64,000 bases of DNA, taken from positions 3,224,001 through 3,288,000 of the forward strand of contig NZ_CP093341.1 in the NCBI RefSeq assembly GCF_022637455.1, read 5' to 3'. This document shows positions 27,713 through 40,637 of the stretch, in pieces. Position numbers and translations under genes: made by a program. The notes under the pieces were generated by a model that did no database searches, was not told the DNA's origin, and saw only the letters and a program-made list of their open reading frames with translations. The DNA is from Lysobacter sp. S4-A87. GTDB taxonomy: Bacteria > Pseudomonadota > Gammaproteobacteria > Xanthomonadales > Xanthomonadaceae. Position 1 is the first letter of the stretch. Each line of letters opens with the position of its first letter.

Positions 27713-28039
27713 GGCTTTGGTTGTGGTTGCTGGTAGCTGGCCCCTGGCCCCTGGCCCCTGGCCCTGCCCGGGTTGGAGGGGGCAAATGGTGGGTCTGGCT
27801 CACTCATAGACATCGCATATTCATTCTTAATGTGTGATCGCTATCGCAAATGGGGCGGTCGATGCTGCGGGGCAGCATGTGCGGGGCGTCTGCGGTCGGC
27901 TTTGCACAGGGTGGCGTCTCAACCCCTTCCAGTCTCAAAAAATGAGACTAAACAAAGGCTAGTGGATAAGTCTTGAATAAGACTGTGAAGTTCGCTGCAA
28001 GCCCTTGATGCGACTGGCGAAATTGTCGCTTCAAACTTG
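27713..28039. other. Non-coding stretch between rnpB and the dcw promoter
   Basis: No credible gene is seen. The region holds the TGGCCCC tandem repeat, then an AT-richer part from about 27800. That part has TGTGA-N6-TCGCA (27833-27848), one base off a CRP/Clp site, and two small hairpins with related arms: AGTCTC/GAGACT (27931-27949) and AGTCTT/AAGACT (27969-27984). A 67-codon frame at 27773-27976 has no ribosome binding site or familiar composition. Confidence 0.6.
27738..27765. repeat. 7-bp tandem repeat TGGCCCC x4
   Basis: Three perfect copies of TGGCCCC and a fourth ending in T follow each other. They lie in the non-coding stretch after the rnpB inverted repeat. Copy number may vary between strains. 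Confidence 0.85.
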
Positions 28040-28068
28040 TTGACAACCCTGTGGGGCGTGCCTAAGGT
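28040..28068 (+). promoter_or_regulatory. Likely dcw cluster promoter (Pmra) with MraZ-type repeats
   Basis: A perfect -35 TTGACA at 28040-28045 is followed 17 bases later by TAAGGT (28063-28068), a weak -10. TGGG occurs at 28052 and 28068 and GAGGG at 28077. MraZ proteins bind TGGGN direct repeats in the promoter of their own operon, so autoregulation is plausible, though the spacing here is not the regular ten bases. Confidence 0.55.
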
Positions 28069-28151
28069 GGGCATCTGAGGGAAAACCGGGTTTTTTGTGG
28101 TTTTTCAGTGACCAAGCCGCCCGCTTAGAGGTGGCCCCAACCAGGTGCTGA

Positions 28152-28598
28152 ATGTTCCAGGGTGAGACCGCCATCACGATTGACGACAAGGGCCGGCTGG
28201 CGGTGCCCACCGTCTACCGTGACGCCGTCGCGCGTGAATGCGGCAACCGCCTGGTCATCACCTACAACCCGTTCGAGTCCGGCTCCCTCTACGTCTATCC
28301 GCTGGCGATCTGGGAACGCGTCCGCGACCAGGTCAATGCCCTGCCCAAGGCCAAGAAGGTCAACCGCAGCATGCAGTTGAAGCTGGTCGGCGCGGCGACA
28401 TTCGTCGAGCTCGACGGCAATGGCCGCATCAGCATCCCGGCCAGCCACCGCGCCGCCGTCGGCATCGAGAAGAAGGCCGTGCTGCTGGGCATGGGCGACA
28501 AGTTCGAACTGTGGAGCGAGCAAGCGCACCACGCACAGATCCGTCAGACCATTTCTGACGACGATCTGAGCGAGGAGCTTCTCGACCTGCAGCTGTGA
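28152..28598 (+). CDS. mraZ: Transcriptional regulator MraZ
   Basis: MraZ is a ring-forming AbrB-fold DNA-binding protein and the first gene of the dcw cluster, which it represses. The 148-aa protein contains two SpoVT-AbrB repeats with the family motif Dxx[20 protein letters not shown] near the N-terminus and [19 protein letters not shown] in the second half. It starts 84 bases after the -10 box. Its stop overlaps a GTG that could start rsmH. Confidence 0.97.
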   Translation: MFQGETAITIDDKGRLAVPTVYRDAVARECGNRLVITYNPFESGSLYVYPLAIWERVRDQVNALPKAKKVNRSMQLKLVGAATFVELDGNGRISIPASHRAAVGIEKKAVLLGMGDKFELWSEQAHHAQIRQTISDDDLSEELLDLQL

Positions 28599-28609
28599 CG
28601 GTGGGTGGC

Positions 28610-29572
28610 ATGGAGCGCGGCGCGCTTTCCGGCCACCTTCCCGTGATGTACGCGCAGGTGCTCGACGGCCTGAACGTGCGCGGGAACGGAACGTACCTGG
28701 ATGGGACGTTCGGGCGCGGCGGCCATGCGCGTGGCGTGCTGGAACAACTCGGCCCCGGAGGCCGGCTGCTGGTCATGGACAAGGATCCCGAAGCGATTGC
28801 CGTTGCCGAACGAGAGTTCGCCGCGGATCCGCGCGTGGCGATCTACCGTGGCAGCTTCGCCGAACTGGCGCAGTGGAACGAGACCGCTGCGGGCCTCGAC
28901 GGCATCCTGTTCGACCTGGGCGTGTCGTCGCCGCAGCTCGATGTCGCCGAGCGCGGTTTCAGCTTCGGCAAGGACGGCCCGCTCGACATGCGCATGGATC
29001 CCGACAGCGGTCTGAGCGCAGCGCAGTGGCTGGCCCAGGCCGATGAGCGCGAGATTGCCGACGTGCTGTGGACCTACGGCGAAGAGCGCATGAGCCGCAA
29101 GATCGCCCGCACGATCGTGGCCCGTCGCAGCGAGCAGCCGTTGCTGCGCACCGCGCAGCTGGCCGACCTGATCGCCTCGGTGATGCCGCGCGGCGACAGC
29201 AAGATCCACCCGGCCACCCGCAGCTTCCAGGCGATCCGCATCTTCATCAACCGCGAGCTGGCCGATCTGGAGATCGGCCTCGATGCGGCGCTGGCGCGGC
29301 TCAAGCCCGGTGGCCGCCTGGCGGTGATCAGCTTCCATTCGCTGGAAGACCGCATCGTCAAGCAGTTCATCCTGCGCCACAGCAAGGCGCCACCGGCCAA
29401 CCGGCGCATGCCGGTGGAAGTGGCGTTCACGCCGGTGCTGCTGGCGATCGGCTCGGCGCAGAAGGCTTTCGACGAGGAAACCTCGGTCAATCCGCGCGCC
29501 CGCAGTGCGGTGCTGCGCGTGGCCGAGAAGCTGCCGGTTGACGGCCCGGCGCACGGCAAGGAGGCGGCATGA
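28610..29572 (+). CDS. rsmH: 16S rRNA (cytosine-1402-N4)-methyltransferase
   Basis: RsmH (MraW) methylates N4 of C1402, the same nucleotide modified by RsmI. The protein shows [32 protein letters not shown] (AdoMet loop), [31 protein letters not shown] and [13 protein letters not shown], covering the family. I use the ATG at 28610 (320 aa) with GGTGG before it. A GTG at 28595 overlapping the mraZ stop would add five residues. The stop overlaps ftsL by four bases. Confidence 0.96.
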   Translation: MERGALSGHLPVMYAQVLDGLNVRGNGTYLDGTFGRGGHARGVLEQLGPGGRLLVMDKDPEAIAVAEREFAADPRVAIYRGSFAELAQWNETAAGLDGILFDLGVSSPQLDVAERGFSFGKDGPLDMRMDPDSGLSAAQWLAQADEREIADVLWTYGEERMSRKIARTIVARRSEQPLLRTAQLADLIASVMPRGDSKIHPATRSFQAIRIFINRELADLEIGLDAALARLKPGGRLAVISFHSLEDRIVKQFILRHSKAPPANRRMPVEVAFTPVLLAIGSAQKAFDEETSVNPRARSAVLRVAEKLPVDGPAHGKEAA

Positions 29573-29838
29573 GCATCGCCCGCCTGCTGCTGAGCGTGCT
29601 GGTAGTGGCCAACGTCGTGTCGGCACTGGCGGTCGTGCAGGCCCGTCACCAGCATCGCCAGCTGTTCGTCCAGCTCAGCCGCCTGGAGCGCGCCCGCGAC
29701 GAGCTCAACATCGAGTTCGGCCGGCTGCAGCTGGAGCAGGCGACCTGGGCCGAAAGCAACCGCATCGACCAGGTCGCGCGTGACCGCCTCGGCATGAAGT
29801 TCCCCGAAGGCGCCGAAACCGTGGTGATCCGCCCATGA
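29569..29838 (+). CDS. ftsL: Cell division protein FtsL
   Basis: FtsL is a short bitopic protein of the FtsQLB complex that activates septal wall synthesis. The 89-aa protein has one N-terminal membrane helix ([18 protein letters not shown], about 5-22) and then a coiled-coil-like periplasmic segment ([26 protein letters not shown]). Ends on both sides overlap neighbours by ATGA. Position between rsmH and ftsI identifies it, since sequence alone is weakly conserved. Confidence 0.93.
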   Translation: MSIARLLLSVLVVANVVSALAVVQARHQHRQLFVQLSRLERARDELNIEFGRLQLEQATWAESNRIDQVARDRLGMKFPEGAETVVIRP

Positions 29839-31759
29839 ACGGCCGCAACGCCAAGCCTTCCGGCCGCCCCAGCCCGCTCGAGCGGCTGCTAGCGCTGCGC
29901 GAGAAGTTCGGCGGCGGCGAGCGCGACCGCGTCGCTGGCAAGGGCCGCGGCCGCACTTCCTTCAACCTGCGCAACCGTTTGCTGATCGTCGGCACCGCGC
30001 TGGGCGTGTGCTCGCTGGCGCTGGTCGCGCGCGCGCTGGACCTGCAGGTCATCAGCAACGACTTCTACCGCCAGCAGGGCGATGCCCGTTCGCTGCGCGA
30101 GATTCCGATCCCGACCTCGCGCGGCATGATCACCGACCGCAACGGCGAGCCGCTGGCGGTGTCGACGCCGGTCGAGTCGATCTGGGCCAACCCGCAGGAA
30201 CTGCTGGCCAACCCGGCCCGCATCCCGCAGCTGGCCAAGGCGCTGGGTGTTTCGCGCGAGGCGCTGACGCGCAAGCTCAGCCAGCGCGCCGACAAGGAAT
30301 TCGTCTACCTCAAGCGCCGGATCAATCCGGACGAGGCGCGCCGGATCCTTGCCTACAAGACCCCGGGCGTGTTTTCGCAGCGCGAGTTCCGTCGCTTCTA
30401 CCCGCAGGGCGAGGCGATGTCGCACATCCTCGGGTTCACCAACATCGACGACCTCGGCCAGGAAGGCCTGGAGCTGGCGTTCGACGACTGGCTGCGCGGC
30501 AAGCCTGGTGCCAAGCGCGTGATCCGCGATGGTGCCGGACGCATCGTCGAGAGCGTCGACCTGGTCAAGCCGGCCGAGCCGGGCCACGACCTGACCCTGA
30601 CCATCGATCGCCGCATCCAGTACCTGGCATTCCGCGAGCTGCGCGGCACGTTGCAGCGCACCGGTGCCAGCAGCGGCTCGGTGGTCGTGCTCGACATCGC
30701 CACCGGCGAAGTGCTGGCGATGGCCAACCTGCCGACCTACAACCCCAACGCGCTGAGCGTCGGCAATCCCGACACGCACCGCAACCGCGCCGTCACCGAC
30801 GTGATCGAGCCGGGCTCGACGATGAAGCCGCTGACCGTCGCCGCCGCGCTCGAAGCCGGCGTCATCACCGCGCATTCGACCTTCGACACCAACCCGGGCT
30901 GGATGCCTAACGGCCGCTACCGCACCACCGACCACCGCAACTACGGTGTGCTCGACACCACCGGCGTGATCACCAAGAGCTCGAACATCGGCGCGGCCAA
31001 GATCGTCGCGCGGATCCCAAGCCAGAAGTACTACGACTTCCTGCACCGCTTCGGCTACGGTCGCAAGACCAACAGCGGCTTCCCCGGCGAGTCGTCGGGC
31101 GTGCTCGCGCCGCCGTCGCGCTGGAGCGGCACCACCAAGCAGACCATGTCCTACGGCTACGGCCTGTCGGCGACGCCGCTGCAGATCGCCCAGGCCTATG
31201 CGGCGCTGGGCAACGGCGGCCGGCTGATCACGCCGACGTTCGTCAAGGGCGGCGAGCAGCACGAGCCGGTGCAGGTGCTCGATCCGGCGATCGCCGGCCA
31301 GATCATGCGGATGATGCAGACGGTGACCGAGCCGGGCGGCACCGCCACGCAGGCAGCGATCCTCGGCTACCACGTCGCCGGCAAGACCGGCACGGCGCGC
31401 AAGTTCAACGACACCGGCGGCTACTCGCGCCGTTACGTGTCGTTCTTCGCCGGCGTGGTACCGGTCAACAATCCGCGCTTCTCGATGGTGGTGGTCGTCA
31501 ACGATCCCGATCCGGCGAAGGGCTATTACGGCGGTTTCGTCTCCGGTCCGGTGTTCAAGAACGTCATGGAGGGCGCGCTGCGCCTGATGGACGTTGCGCC
31601 CGACGACATCGACACCTGGATGGCGGCACAGGCCGAGGCCGAGGCCAAGCGCGCCAGGGCCAACGGCGGCAAGCCGTCCGGCGCGGTGTTGCCGGCGCCG
31701 GCGCAGGTGGCCGCCGTGCCGGTATCGACCGGCGTCGTGACCACGCCGGGAGGTGGCCG

Positions 31760-31763
<4 letters not shown>
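29835..31763 (+). CDS. ftsI: Peptidoglycan D,D-transpeptidase FtsI (PBP3)
   Basis: FtsI is the septum-specific transpeptidase that works with FtsW. The 642-aa protein has a cytoplasmic basic tail, one membrane helix (about residues 49-66), a PBP dimerisation domain and a transpeptidase domain. Active-site motifs are STMK (serine 328, lysine 331), SSN (382-384) and KTG (517-519). The C-terminus carries an alanine- and proline-rich extension after the catalytic domain ([20 protein letters not shown]). It overlaps ftsL and murE by four bases each. Confidence 0.97.
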
Positions 31764-33228
<1,465 letters not shown>

Positions 33229-33232
<4 letters not shown>

Positions 33233-34647
33233 AGCCGCTGCATCTGTCGCAGATCGCGCGCATGACCGGCGGCCGCCTGCATGGCGCCGACGTCGTGGTG
33301 ACGACGGTTGCCACCGATACCCGCGCGCTGCCGCAGGGTGGGGCGGTGCTGTTCATTGCCCTCAAGGGCGAGCGCTTCGATGCGCACGATCATGTCGCCG
33401 CGCTGCCGGCCGACAAGGTCGCCGCGGTGCTGGTGTCGCGCCAGCTCGACATCGCGTTGCCGCAGGTGATCGTCGCCGATACCCAGCGCGCACTGGCCGA
33501 CCTCGCGGCGGCAGTGCAGCGCACGCGAATCGACGGCGGCAGCGGCGAGAAGATCGTCGCCATCACCGGCAGCAACGGCAAGACCAGCGTCAAGGCGCTG
33601 ACGCTGGCGATCCTCGAGCGGGTCGGCCCGACCTATGCCACGCCGGGCAACCGCAACAACGAGATCGGCCTGCCGCTGGCGGTGCTCGATGCGCCCGAGG
33701 GCGTGCAGTTCTCGATCTATGAGATGGGCGCCGGCCAGCCTGGCGACATCGCTTACCTGACCGCAGTCGTCCGTCCCGACGTCTCGGTGATCAACAACAT
33801 CGCGCCGGGTCACCTGGAGCGCATGGGCAGCCTGCTCGGCGTCGCCGACACCAAGGCCGCGATCTACGATTCGCTGCCCGCCGATGGCGTGGCGGTGATC
33901 AACGCCGACGATGCCTTCGCACCGTACTTCGCAGAGCGTGCACACGGTCGCCGCCTGGTCCGCTTCGGCCTGGACGCGAGCGCCGACATCACCGCGCGCG
34001 ACATCCAGGGCCAGGTCGACGGCTCGCGCTTCACCCTGGTGACGCCGCAGGGCGAGGGTGAGATCACGCTTGCCCTGCCGGGCCGCCACAACGTGCGCAA
34101 TGCGCTGGCCGCAGCCGCGCTCGCGCTCGGTGTCGGTGCACCGCTGCAGGCGGTCGTCGAAGGTCTCAACTCGGCCAGGTCGGTGCCCGGTCGCCTGATC
34201 ACGCACCGTCTCGACAACGGTGCGGTGCTGATCGACGACAGCTACAACGCCAATCCCGGTTCGCTCGCGGCCGCCATCGACACGCTCTCGGAAGGCGGCG
34301 GCGAAGCCTGGCTGGTGCTGGGCGACATGCGCGAGCTTGGCGCCGACGCCGAGGCCATGCATGCCGAGGCCGGTCGCCGCGCCAAGAGCGCGCGCATCGC
34401 GCGGCTGTTCACGCTGGGCCAGTTCAGTGCTGCGGCCGCCGCGGCATATGGCGAAGGCGCAACGCATTTCGAAACTCATGACGCGCTGGCTGACGCCCTG
34501 CGCGCCGAGCTGCACGACGGTGTTCGCGTGCTGGTGAAGGGCTCGCGCGGCAGCGCGATGGATCGGATCGTCGCTGCGCTGGTCGGACCTGCGTCGGCCG
34601 GATCCGCTACGCGCTCGGACAAGAAGGGGAATCCCGATGCTGCTTGA
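33229..34647 (+). CDS. murF: UDP-N-acetylmuramoyl-tripeptide--D-alanyl-D-alanine ligase MurF
   Basis: MurF adds the D-Ala-D-Ala dipeptide made by Ddl, finishing the cytoplasmic pentapeptide precursor. The 472-aa Mur ligase has the P-loop [58 protein letters not shown] and [18 protein letters not shown]. It overlaps murE by four bases and mraY by 11, which favours equal synthesis. Confidence 0.97.
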
Positions 34648-35722
34648 ACTCACTCGCTGGCTGGAACAACTGCAGAGCCTGTTCGGTCTTTTCAGTTACC
34701 TGACCTTCCGCGGCATCCTCAGCGCGCTGACCGCACTGGCACTCTCGCTGTGGTGGGGGCCTGCCGTGATCCGTCGCCTCGGCCAGCTCAAGGGTGGCCA
34801 GCCGATCCGCAAGGACGGCCCGCAGTCGCACTTCTCCAAGGCCGGCACGCCGACCATGGGCGGTGCGCTGATCCTGATCGCCGTGATGGCATCGGTGCTG
34901 CTGTGGGGCGACCTGCGCAACAAGTACGTATGGACGGTGCTGCTGGTCATGCTCGCCTTCGGTGCGATCGGCTGGTACGACGACTGGATCAAGATCGTGC
35001 GCCGCGATCCGAACGGGCTGAAGTCGCGATGGAAGTACCTCGCACAGTCGGTCTTCGGCCTGGCTGCCGGCCTGTATCTCTATCTGTACGCGGACGTTCC
35101 GGCGGCCACGACCTTCTATGTGCCGTTCTTCAAGTCGATCGCCCTGCCGCTGGCCGGCATTGGCTTCGTCGCCATCGCCTACTTCTGGATCGTCGGCTTC
35201 TCCAACGCCGTCAACCTGACCGACGGCCTCGATGGCCTGGCGATCATGCCCACGGTGCTGGTTGCCTGCGCGCTGGGCATCTTCGCCTACGCCTCGGGCC
35301 ACGCCGAGTTCTCCAAGTACCTGCAGATTCCGGCCGTGCCCGGCGCCGGTGAGCTGGTGATCATCTGCGCGGCCATCGCCGGCGCCGGCCTGGGCTTCCT
35401 GTGGTTCAACACCTACCCGGCGATGGTGTTCATGGGCGACATCGGCGCGCTGGCGCTGGGCGCCGTGCTTGGCACGATCGCCGTGATCGTCCGCCAGGAG
35501 CTGGTGCTGGTGATCATGGGCGGCATCTTCGTGATCGAGACGCTGTCGGTGATGATCCAGGTGGGCTCGTTCAAGCTCACCGGCAAGCGCGTGTTCCGCA
35601 TGGCGCCGATCCACCACCACTTCGAGCTCAAGGGCTGGCCGGAGCCACGCGTGATCGTGCGCTTCTGGATCATCTCGGTGGTCCTCGTCCTGGTTGGCCT
35701 GGCGACGCTGAAGGTGCGCTGA
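34637..35722 (+). CDS. mraY: Phospho-N-acetylmuramoyl-pentapeptide transferase MraY
   Basis: MraY transfers phospho-MurNAc-pentapeptide onto undecaprenyl phosphate, giving lipid I at the inner membrane. The 361-aa protein has about ten membrane helices and the catalytic loops [30 protein letters not shown] and the carboxy-terminal [18 protein letters not shown]. In most gammaproteobacteria murD follows here. In this window ftsW follows directly. Confidence 0.97.
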   Translation: MLLELTRWLEQLQSLFGLFSYLTFRGILSALTALALSLWWGPAVIRRLGQLKGGQPIRKDGPQSHFSKAGTPTMGGALILIAVMASVLLWGDLRNKYVWTVLLVMLAFGAIGWYDDWIKIVRRDPNGLKSRWKYLAQSVFGLAAGLYLYLYADVPAATTFYVPFFKSIALPLAGIGFVAIAYFWIVGFSNAVNLTDGLDGLAIMPTVLVACALGIFAYASGHAEFSKYLQIPAVPGAGELVIICAAIAGAGLGFLWFNTYPAMVFMGDIGALALGAVLGTIAVIVRQELVLVIMGGIFVIETLSVMIQVGSFKLTGKRVFRMAPIHHHFELKGWPEPRVIVRFWIISVVLVLVGLATLKVR

Positions 35723-37041
35723 TGACCGACCTTTCGACCACTCGCCAGGCAACCCGCCTCGATGCGATCGGCGGCCACTTTGATCCGTGGCTGCTGGGCA
35801 TCTCGTGCGCGCTCGCCTGCCTGGGCGTGGTCATGGTCGGCTCGGCATCGATCGGCGTCGCCGACGGTCACGATGTCGGACCGTTCTATTTCCTCAGCCG
35901 CCATGTCGTGTTCCTGGCCATCGGCCTGGTGATGGCGCTGTGGGTGATGCGCACCGAGCTCAAGACCATCGAGCAGCACAACCAGTGGCTGTTGCTGGTC
36001 TGCTTCGTGTTGCTGATCGCGGTGTTCATGCCCGGCATTGGCCGCAGCGTCAACGGCGCACGGCGCTGGTTGAACCTGGGCGTGTCGAACTTCCAGGCGG
36101 TCGAGGCGGTGAAGCTGCTCTACATCGTCTGGCTGGCCAGCTACCTCAAGCGTTACAGCGAGGAAGTGACCGCGACCTGGGGAGCGATGCTCAAGCCGAT
36201 CGGCGTGGCCGTCAGCCTGGTGGTGCTGTTGCTGCTGCAGCCGGACTTCGGTTCGTCCTCGCTGATCCTGGCCGTCACTGCAGGCATGCTCGTGCTCGGC
36301 GGCGTCAACATGCCGCGCATGTTCGGCCCGGTGCTGGTCGGCCTGCCGCTGCTGGCAATCGTGGCGATCGCCGAACCCTACCGCGTCACCCGCCTGACCT
36401 CGTTCCTCGATCCGTGGCAGGACCCGTTCAAGACTGGCTACCAGCTGACCAATGCGCTGATGGCCGTCGGTCGCGGCGAGTGGCTGGGCGTCGGCCTGGG
36501 CGCATCGGTGCAGAAGCTGTCGTACCTGCCCGAGGCGCATACCGACTTCATCATGGCGGTGATCGCCGAAGAGTTCGGCTTCCTCGGCGTGTGCACGGTG
36601 GTCGCGCTGTATGCCGGCCTGGCCGGCCGCGCGTTCTGGCTGGGCCTGAAGTGCGTCGAGATGCGCCGCCACTTCGCCGGCTACTGCGCGTTCGGCATCG
36701 CGCTGTGGATGAGCCTGCAGAGCTTCGTCTCGATCGGCGTCAACCTCGGCCTGCTGCCGACCAAGGGCCTGACGCTGCCGATGGTGTCCTACGGCGGTTC
36801 GAGCGTGATCATGACCTGCGCCGCGCTGGGCCTGCTGCTGCGCGTGTCCTACGAACTCGACCGCGCCCAGCGCCAGGTCGCCCGCGTGCGCAACGAAACC
36901 ACGCCGCCGCCGGCCGTTTCGGCGCCGCTGGCAACGTCGGCGCCGATTGCCACTTCGCAGTCCAAGCGTCCCGGCGAAGCCGTGCGCGGCACCAGCCGCC
37001 TGCGCCAGCGCGTCGAACCCACCCTCGGGAGGATCGCATGA
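35722..37041 (+). CDS. ftsW: Lipid II polymerase FtsW (SEDS family)
   Basis: FtsW is the septal SEDS glycosyltransferase that polymerises lipid II together with FtsI. The 439-aa protein has ten predicted membrane helices. SEDS features include [14 protein letters not shown], the catalytic region near [27 protein letters not shown], and [15 protein letters not shown] close to the end. A disordered cytoplasmic tail rich in A, P and T follows. Its start overlaps the mraY stop by one base (TGATG). Confidence 0.96.
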   Translation: MTDLSTTRQATRLDAIGGHFDPWLLGISCALACLGVVMVGSASIGVADGHDVGPFYFLSRHVVFLAIGLVMALWVMRTELKTIEQHNQWLLLVCFVLLIAVFMPGIGRSVNGARRWLNLGVSNFQAVEAVKLLYIVWLASYLKRYSEEVTATWGAMLKPIGVAVSLVVLLLLQPDFGSSSLILAVTAGMLVLGGVNMPRMFGPVLVGLPLLAIVAIAEPYRVTRLTSFLDPWQDPFKTGYQLTNALMAVGRGEWLGVGLGASVQKLSYLPEAHTDFIMAVIAEEFGFLGVCTVVALYAGLAGRAFWLGLKCVEMRRHFAGYCAFGIALWMSLQSFVSIGVNLGLLPTKGLTLPMVSYGGSSVIMTCAALGLLLRVSYELDRAQRQVARVRNETTPPPAVSAPLATSAPIATSQSKRPGEAVRGTSRLRQRVEPTLGRIA

Positions 37042-38138
37042 AGAGCGCTGCGACCGACTCCGACCTGCATCCGGTGATGATCCTCGCCGGCGGCACCGGT
37101 GGGCACATCTTCCCGGGCCTGGCCGTCGCGCGTGAACTCAAGGAACGCGGCGTCCCGGTGCTGTGGCTCGGTGCCGAAGGCGGCATGGAAACGCGCCTGG
37201 TGCCGCAGCACGACATCGCCATCGACACGATCGCGGTCAGTGGCATGCGCGGCAAGGGCATCGGCACATTGCTGGCGACGCCTTTCCGCCTGATCGGCGC
37301 CGTGCGCGCCGCGTTGCAGACACTGCGCGAGCGCCAGCCGCGCGCCGTCGTCAGCTTCGGCGGCTATGCCGCCGGCCCCGGCGGCATAGCCGCGCGCATC
37401 GCCGGCGTCCCGCTGCTCGTGCACGAACAGAACCGCGCCCCCGGCCTGACCAACCGCGTGCTGGCGCGCTTCGCGCGCCACGTACTGACGGGGTTCCCCG
37501 GCACGTTCCCGAACCTCAAGGAAGAAGTGGTCGGCAATCCGGTGCGCAGCGAGATCGCCGCGGTGATGCCGCCGAGCGGTCGCTTCGCCACCCGCACCGG
37601 CCCGATCCGGCTGCTCGTCCTCGGCGGCAGCCAGGGCGCACGCGCACTGAACCTGGCCATGCCCAAGGCCGTCGCCGGCCTGCGCGGACGCCTGGCCTGC
37701 GAAGTGCGCCACCAGAGCGGCGAGAAGATGCGCGAGGAAGCCGAGCAGGCGTACGCCAAGGTCGGCGTCAATGCATCGGTGGAACCGTTCATCGCCGACA
37801 TGGCCGCTGCGTACGCCTGGGCCGACCTGGTGATCTGCCGCGCCGGCGCGCTGACCCTGGCCGAGCTGTGCGCGGTCGGCGTCGGCAGCGTGCTGGTGCC
37901 GTTCCCGCAGGCGGTCGACGACCACCAGACCAAGAACGCGCAGTACCTGGTCGATCGCGGCGCGGCATTCCTGGTGCCGCAGGGCATCGGCAACGACCTG
38001 GGCGACCGCATCTCGGCCACGATCGAAATCCTCGGCGAGCGCGGCGCATTGCTGCAGCTTGCACAAAGCGCGCACGCGATCGCCCGGCCCGACGCCGCCA
38101 AGCGTGTCGCCGATGCCGTCATGGAGGTGGTGCAATGA
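37038..38138 (+). CDS. murG: UDP-GlcNAc--lipid I GlcNAc transferase MurG
   Basis: MurG adds GlcNAc to lipid I on the cytoplasmic face, producing lipid II. The 366-aa GT28 enzyme shows [62 protein letters not shown] and [16 protein letters not shown] with [13 protein letters not shown]. It begins with an ATGA overlap to ftsW. Its own stop overlaps the ATG of a 19-codon ORF before murC. Confidence 0.97.
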   Translation: MKSAATDSDLHPVMILAGGTGGHIFPGLAVARELKERGVPVLWLGAEGGMETRLVPQHDIAIDTIAVSGMRGKGIGTLLATPFRLIGAVRAALQTLRERQPRAVVSFGGYAAGPGGIAARIAGVPLLVHEQNRAPGLTNRVLARFARHVLTGFPGTFPNLKEEVVGNPVRSEIAAVMPPSGRFATRTGPIRLLVLGGSQGARALNLAMPKAVAGLRGRLACEVRHQSGEKMREEAEQAYAKVGVNASVEPFIADMAAAYAWADLVICRAGALTLAELCAVGVGSVLVPFPQAVDDHQTKNAQYLVDRGAAFLVPQGIGNDLGDRISATIEILGERGALLQLAQSAHAIARPDAAKRVADAVMEVVQ

Positions 38139-38194
38139 ACCGCCTGGCTCCCTGCAATCCCACCCTCATCCAGCTCCACGGAAACACGCCATGA
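38135..38194 (+). CDS. Candidate 19-codon ORF bridging murG and murC
   Basis: An ATG at 38135 overlaps the murG stop (ATGA), and the frame ends at 38192-38194 in a TGA that overlaps the murC ATG (ATGA). The predicted peptide is [19 protein letters not shown]. It has GGAGG upstream within the end of murG (38123-38127, seven bases before the ATG). It may serve to carry ribosomes across the only real gap in an otherwise overlapping gene string. A functional peptide is possible but not shown. Confidence 0.4.
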   Translation: MNRLAPCNPTLIQLHGNTP

Positions 38195-39648
38195 GTACCG
38201 CCCTGCGTCGCCGCCTGCAGCACACCGGCGACCTCGCCAAAGCCTTCCCGCGCGTGCACTTCGTCGGCATCGGCGGCGTCGGCATGAGCGGCATTGCCGA
38301 AGTGATGGGCACGCTGGGCTACCAGGTCTCCGGTTCGGACAACGCCGACAACGCGGTGACGCGCCGCCTGGCCGCGCTCGGCATCACCGTCCAGCGCGGC
38401 CATGCCGCCGCGAACGTCCTCGGTGCCGACTGTGTGGTGGTGTCCAGTGCGATCCGCGCCGACAACCCGGAACTGATGGAAGCGCGTGCGCAGCGCATCC
38501 CGGTGGTGCCGCGTGCGGAGATGCTGGCCGAACTGATGCGCTTCAAGCGCGGCATCGCAGTGGCCGGCACACACGGCAAGACCACGACGACGTCGCTGGC
38601 CGCCAGCGTGCTCGCCGAGGGCGGCATCGACCCGACCTTCGTGATCGGTGGCCAGCTGCTTGCCGCCGGCGCCAACGCCCGCCTGGGCACGGGCGACTGG
38701 CTGGTGGCCGAGGCCGATGAAAGCGACGGCAGCTTCCTGCGCCTGAATCCGCAGATCGCGATCGTCACCAACATCGACGCTGACCATCTGGAGAACTACG
38801 GCGGCGATTTCGCCAACGTGCAGTCGGCGTTCGAGGAATTCATGCACCGCCTGCCGTTCTACGGCCTGGCCGTGCTGTGCATCGACGACCCGGAAGTGGC
38901 CGCGCTGGCAGCCAGGACGCCGCGCCATGTCATGACCTACGGCTTCAGCGAAGTGGCCGACGTGCGTGCCGAGGACGTCGAGCAGGACGGCCCGAACATG
39001 CGTTTCACCCTGTGCCTGCCCGATGCGACGCGCACGCAGGTGACGCTGGCGCTGCCCGGCCGCCACAACGTGCAGAACGCACTGGCGGCGGCTTCGGTGG
39101 CCTGGCAGCTGGGCGTCAGCGCCGAAGCGATCGCGCGCGCCCTCAAGGCATTCGCCGGCGTCGGCCGCCGCTTCAACCTGCTCGCCAGCCCGACCACCGC
39201 CAAGGGCGCGAAGGTGCAGTTGGTGGACGACTACGGTCACCACCCGAAGGAGCTCGAGGCGGTGTTCGCCGCCGCGCGTGGTGGCTGGGCCGACAAGCGC
39301 CTGGTCGTGGCCTTCCAGCCGCATCGCTACAGCCGTACCCGCGACCTGTTCGACGAGTTCGCCGCGGTGCTGTCCAGCGTCGACGTGCTGGTGCTCACCG
39401 AAGTCTATCCGGCAGGCGAGGCGCCCATTGCCGGCGCCGATGCCAAGTCGCTGGCGCGCGCGATCCGCGCGCGTGGCCGCATCGATCCCATCGTCGTCAG
39501 CGGCGCGGCCGACCTCGCCAGCGTGTTGCCGGATGTCCTCAACGACGGCGACCTGCTGCTGATGATGGGCGCCGGTGACATCGGCTACGCCGCGCAGCAG
39601 ATCGCAGCCAACGGCTTCAACGGAACCAGCAACGGAGAGAAGAAGTGA
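38191..39648 (+). CDS. murC: UDP-N-acetylmuramate--L-alanine ligase MurC
   Basis: MurC adds the first amino acid, L-alanine, to UDP-MurNAc. The 485-aa protein has an N-terminal Rossmann part ([18 protein letters not shown]), the ATP loop [45 protein letters not shown] and [16 protein letters not shown]. An ATG at 38191 overlaps the small ORF before it. The next gene, ddl, starts within the murC stop (GTGA). Confidence 0.97.
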   Translation: MSTALRRRLQHTGDLAKAFPRVHFVGIGGVGMSGIAEVMGTLGYQVSGSDNADNAVTRRLAALGITVQRGHAAANVLGADCVVVSSAIRADNPELMEARAQRIPVVPRAEMLAELMRFKRGIAVAGTHGKTTTTSLAASVLAEGGIDPTFVIGGQLLAAGANARLGTGDWLVAEADESDGSFLRLNPQIAIVTNIDADHLENYGGDFANVQSAFEEFMHRLPFYGLAVLCIDDPEVAALAARTPRHVMTYGFSEVADVRAEDVEQDGPNMRFTLCLPDATRTQVTLALPGRHNVQNALAAASVAWQLGVSAEAIARALKAFAGVGRRFNLLASPTTAKGAKVQLVDDYGHHPKELEAVFAAARGGWADKRLVVAFQPHRYSRTRDLFDEFAAVLSSVDVLVLTEVYPAGEAPIAGADAKSLARAIRARGRIDPIVVSGAADLASVLPDVLNDGDLLLMMGAGDIGYAAQQIAANGFNGTSNGEKK

Positions 39649-40637
39649 GCGCGCAGTTCCCGATCGGCCCCGCCCAGGTCAGCGATCCCGCCGTGTTCGG
39701 CCGCGTCGCCGTGCTGATGGGCGGCACCAGCGCCGAGCGCGAGGTTTCGCTCGACTCCGGTCGCAACGTGCTCGAAGCCCTGCGCTCGCGCGGCATCGAC
39801 GCGTTCGCGGTCGACGGCGTCCCGGCCCTGGTCGACGCGATCCGCGCCGGCAGCGTCGATCGCGTGTTCAACATCCTGCACGGCAACAAGGGCGGCGGCG
39901 AAGACGGCGTCCTGCAGGGCCTGTGCGAAGCGCTCGGCGTGCCGTACACCGGTTCCAGCGTGCTCGGTTCGGCGCTGACCATGGACAAGATCCGCACCAA
40001 GCAGGTGTGGCTGAGCGAAGGCCTGCCGACGCCGCGCTACGTGCGCCTGTCGCCCGGCGCCGACGTGCATGCCGCCGCGCGCGGACTGGGCCTGCCGGTG
40101 TTCATCAAGCCGTCGAGCGAAGGCTCCAGCGTCGGCGTGTCGCGCGTGCTCGCCGACGCCGACCTCGATGCCGCCGTCGAGCATGCCGCCCGTTACCCGG
40201 GCGAGCTGCTGATGGAGCAGCTGATCGACGGCGAGGAACTGACCGTGCCGATGCTGCTGGTCGGTGGCCGGCACGTGGCGCTGCCTTCGATCCGCATCGT
40301 CCCCAAGGGCGAGTGGTACGACTACCACGCCAAGTACATCGCCGACGACACGCAGTACCTGTGCCCGGGCCTGGAAGGCGCCGAGGAAGATACGATCCGG
40401 CGCCTGGCGCAGGAAGCCTTCGTCTCTGCCGGCTGCCACGGCTGGGGCCGCGTCGACTTCATGCGCGATCGCACCACCGGCGCGCTCTACCTGCTCGAAG
40501 TGAACACCGCGCCCGGCATGACCAGCCACTCGCTGGTGCCCAAGGCCGCGCGCCAGGTCGGCATCGAGTTCGATGAACTGTGCTGGCGCGTGCTCGAGTC
40601 GAGCCTGGCCAAGGTCGCAGGAGGTGCGCTGGCGTGA
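39645..40637 (+). CDS. ddl: D-alanine--D-alanine ligase
   Basis: Ddl joins two D-alanines for MurF. The 330-aa ATP-grasp enzyme shows [55 protein letters not shown] and [18 protein letters not shown]. It starts with a GTG that overlaps the murC stop. In related genomes this dcw-linked copy is the DdlB type. Confidence 0.97.
   Translation: MSAQFPIGPAQVSDPAVFGRVAVLMGGTSAEREVSLDSGRNVLEALRSRGIDAFAVDGVPALVDAIRAGSVDRVFNILHGNKGGGEDGVLQGLCEALGVPYTGSSVLGSALTMDKIRTKQVWLSEGLPTPRYVRLSPGADVHAAARGLGLPVFIKPSSEGSSVGVSRVLADADLDAAVEHAARYPGELLMEQLIDGEELTVPMLLVGGRHVALPSIRIVPKGEWYDYHAKYIADDTQYLCPGLEGAEEDTIRRLAQEAFVSAGCHGWGRVDFMRDRTTGALYLLEVNTAPGMTSHSLVPKAARQVGIEFDELCWRVLESSLAKVAGGALA

Noticed and set aside
27773-27976. 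A 67-codon frame before mraZ
   Set aside because: No ribosome binding site, no familiar composition, and it covers hairpins and a possible regulator site.
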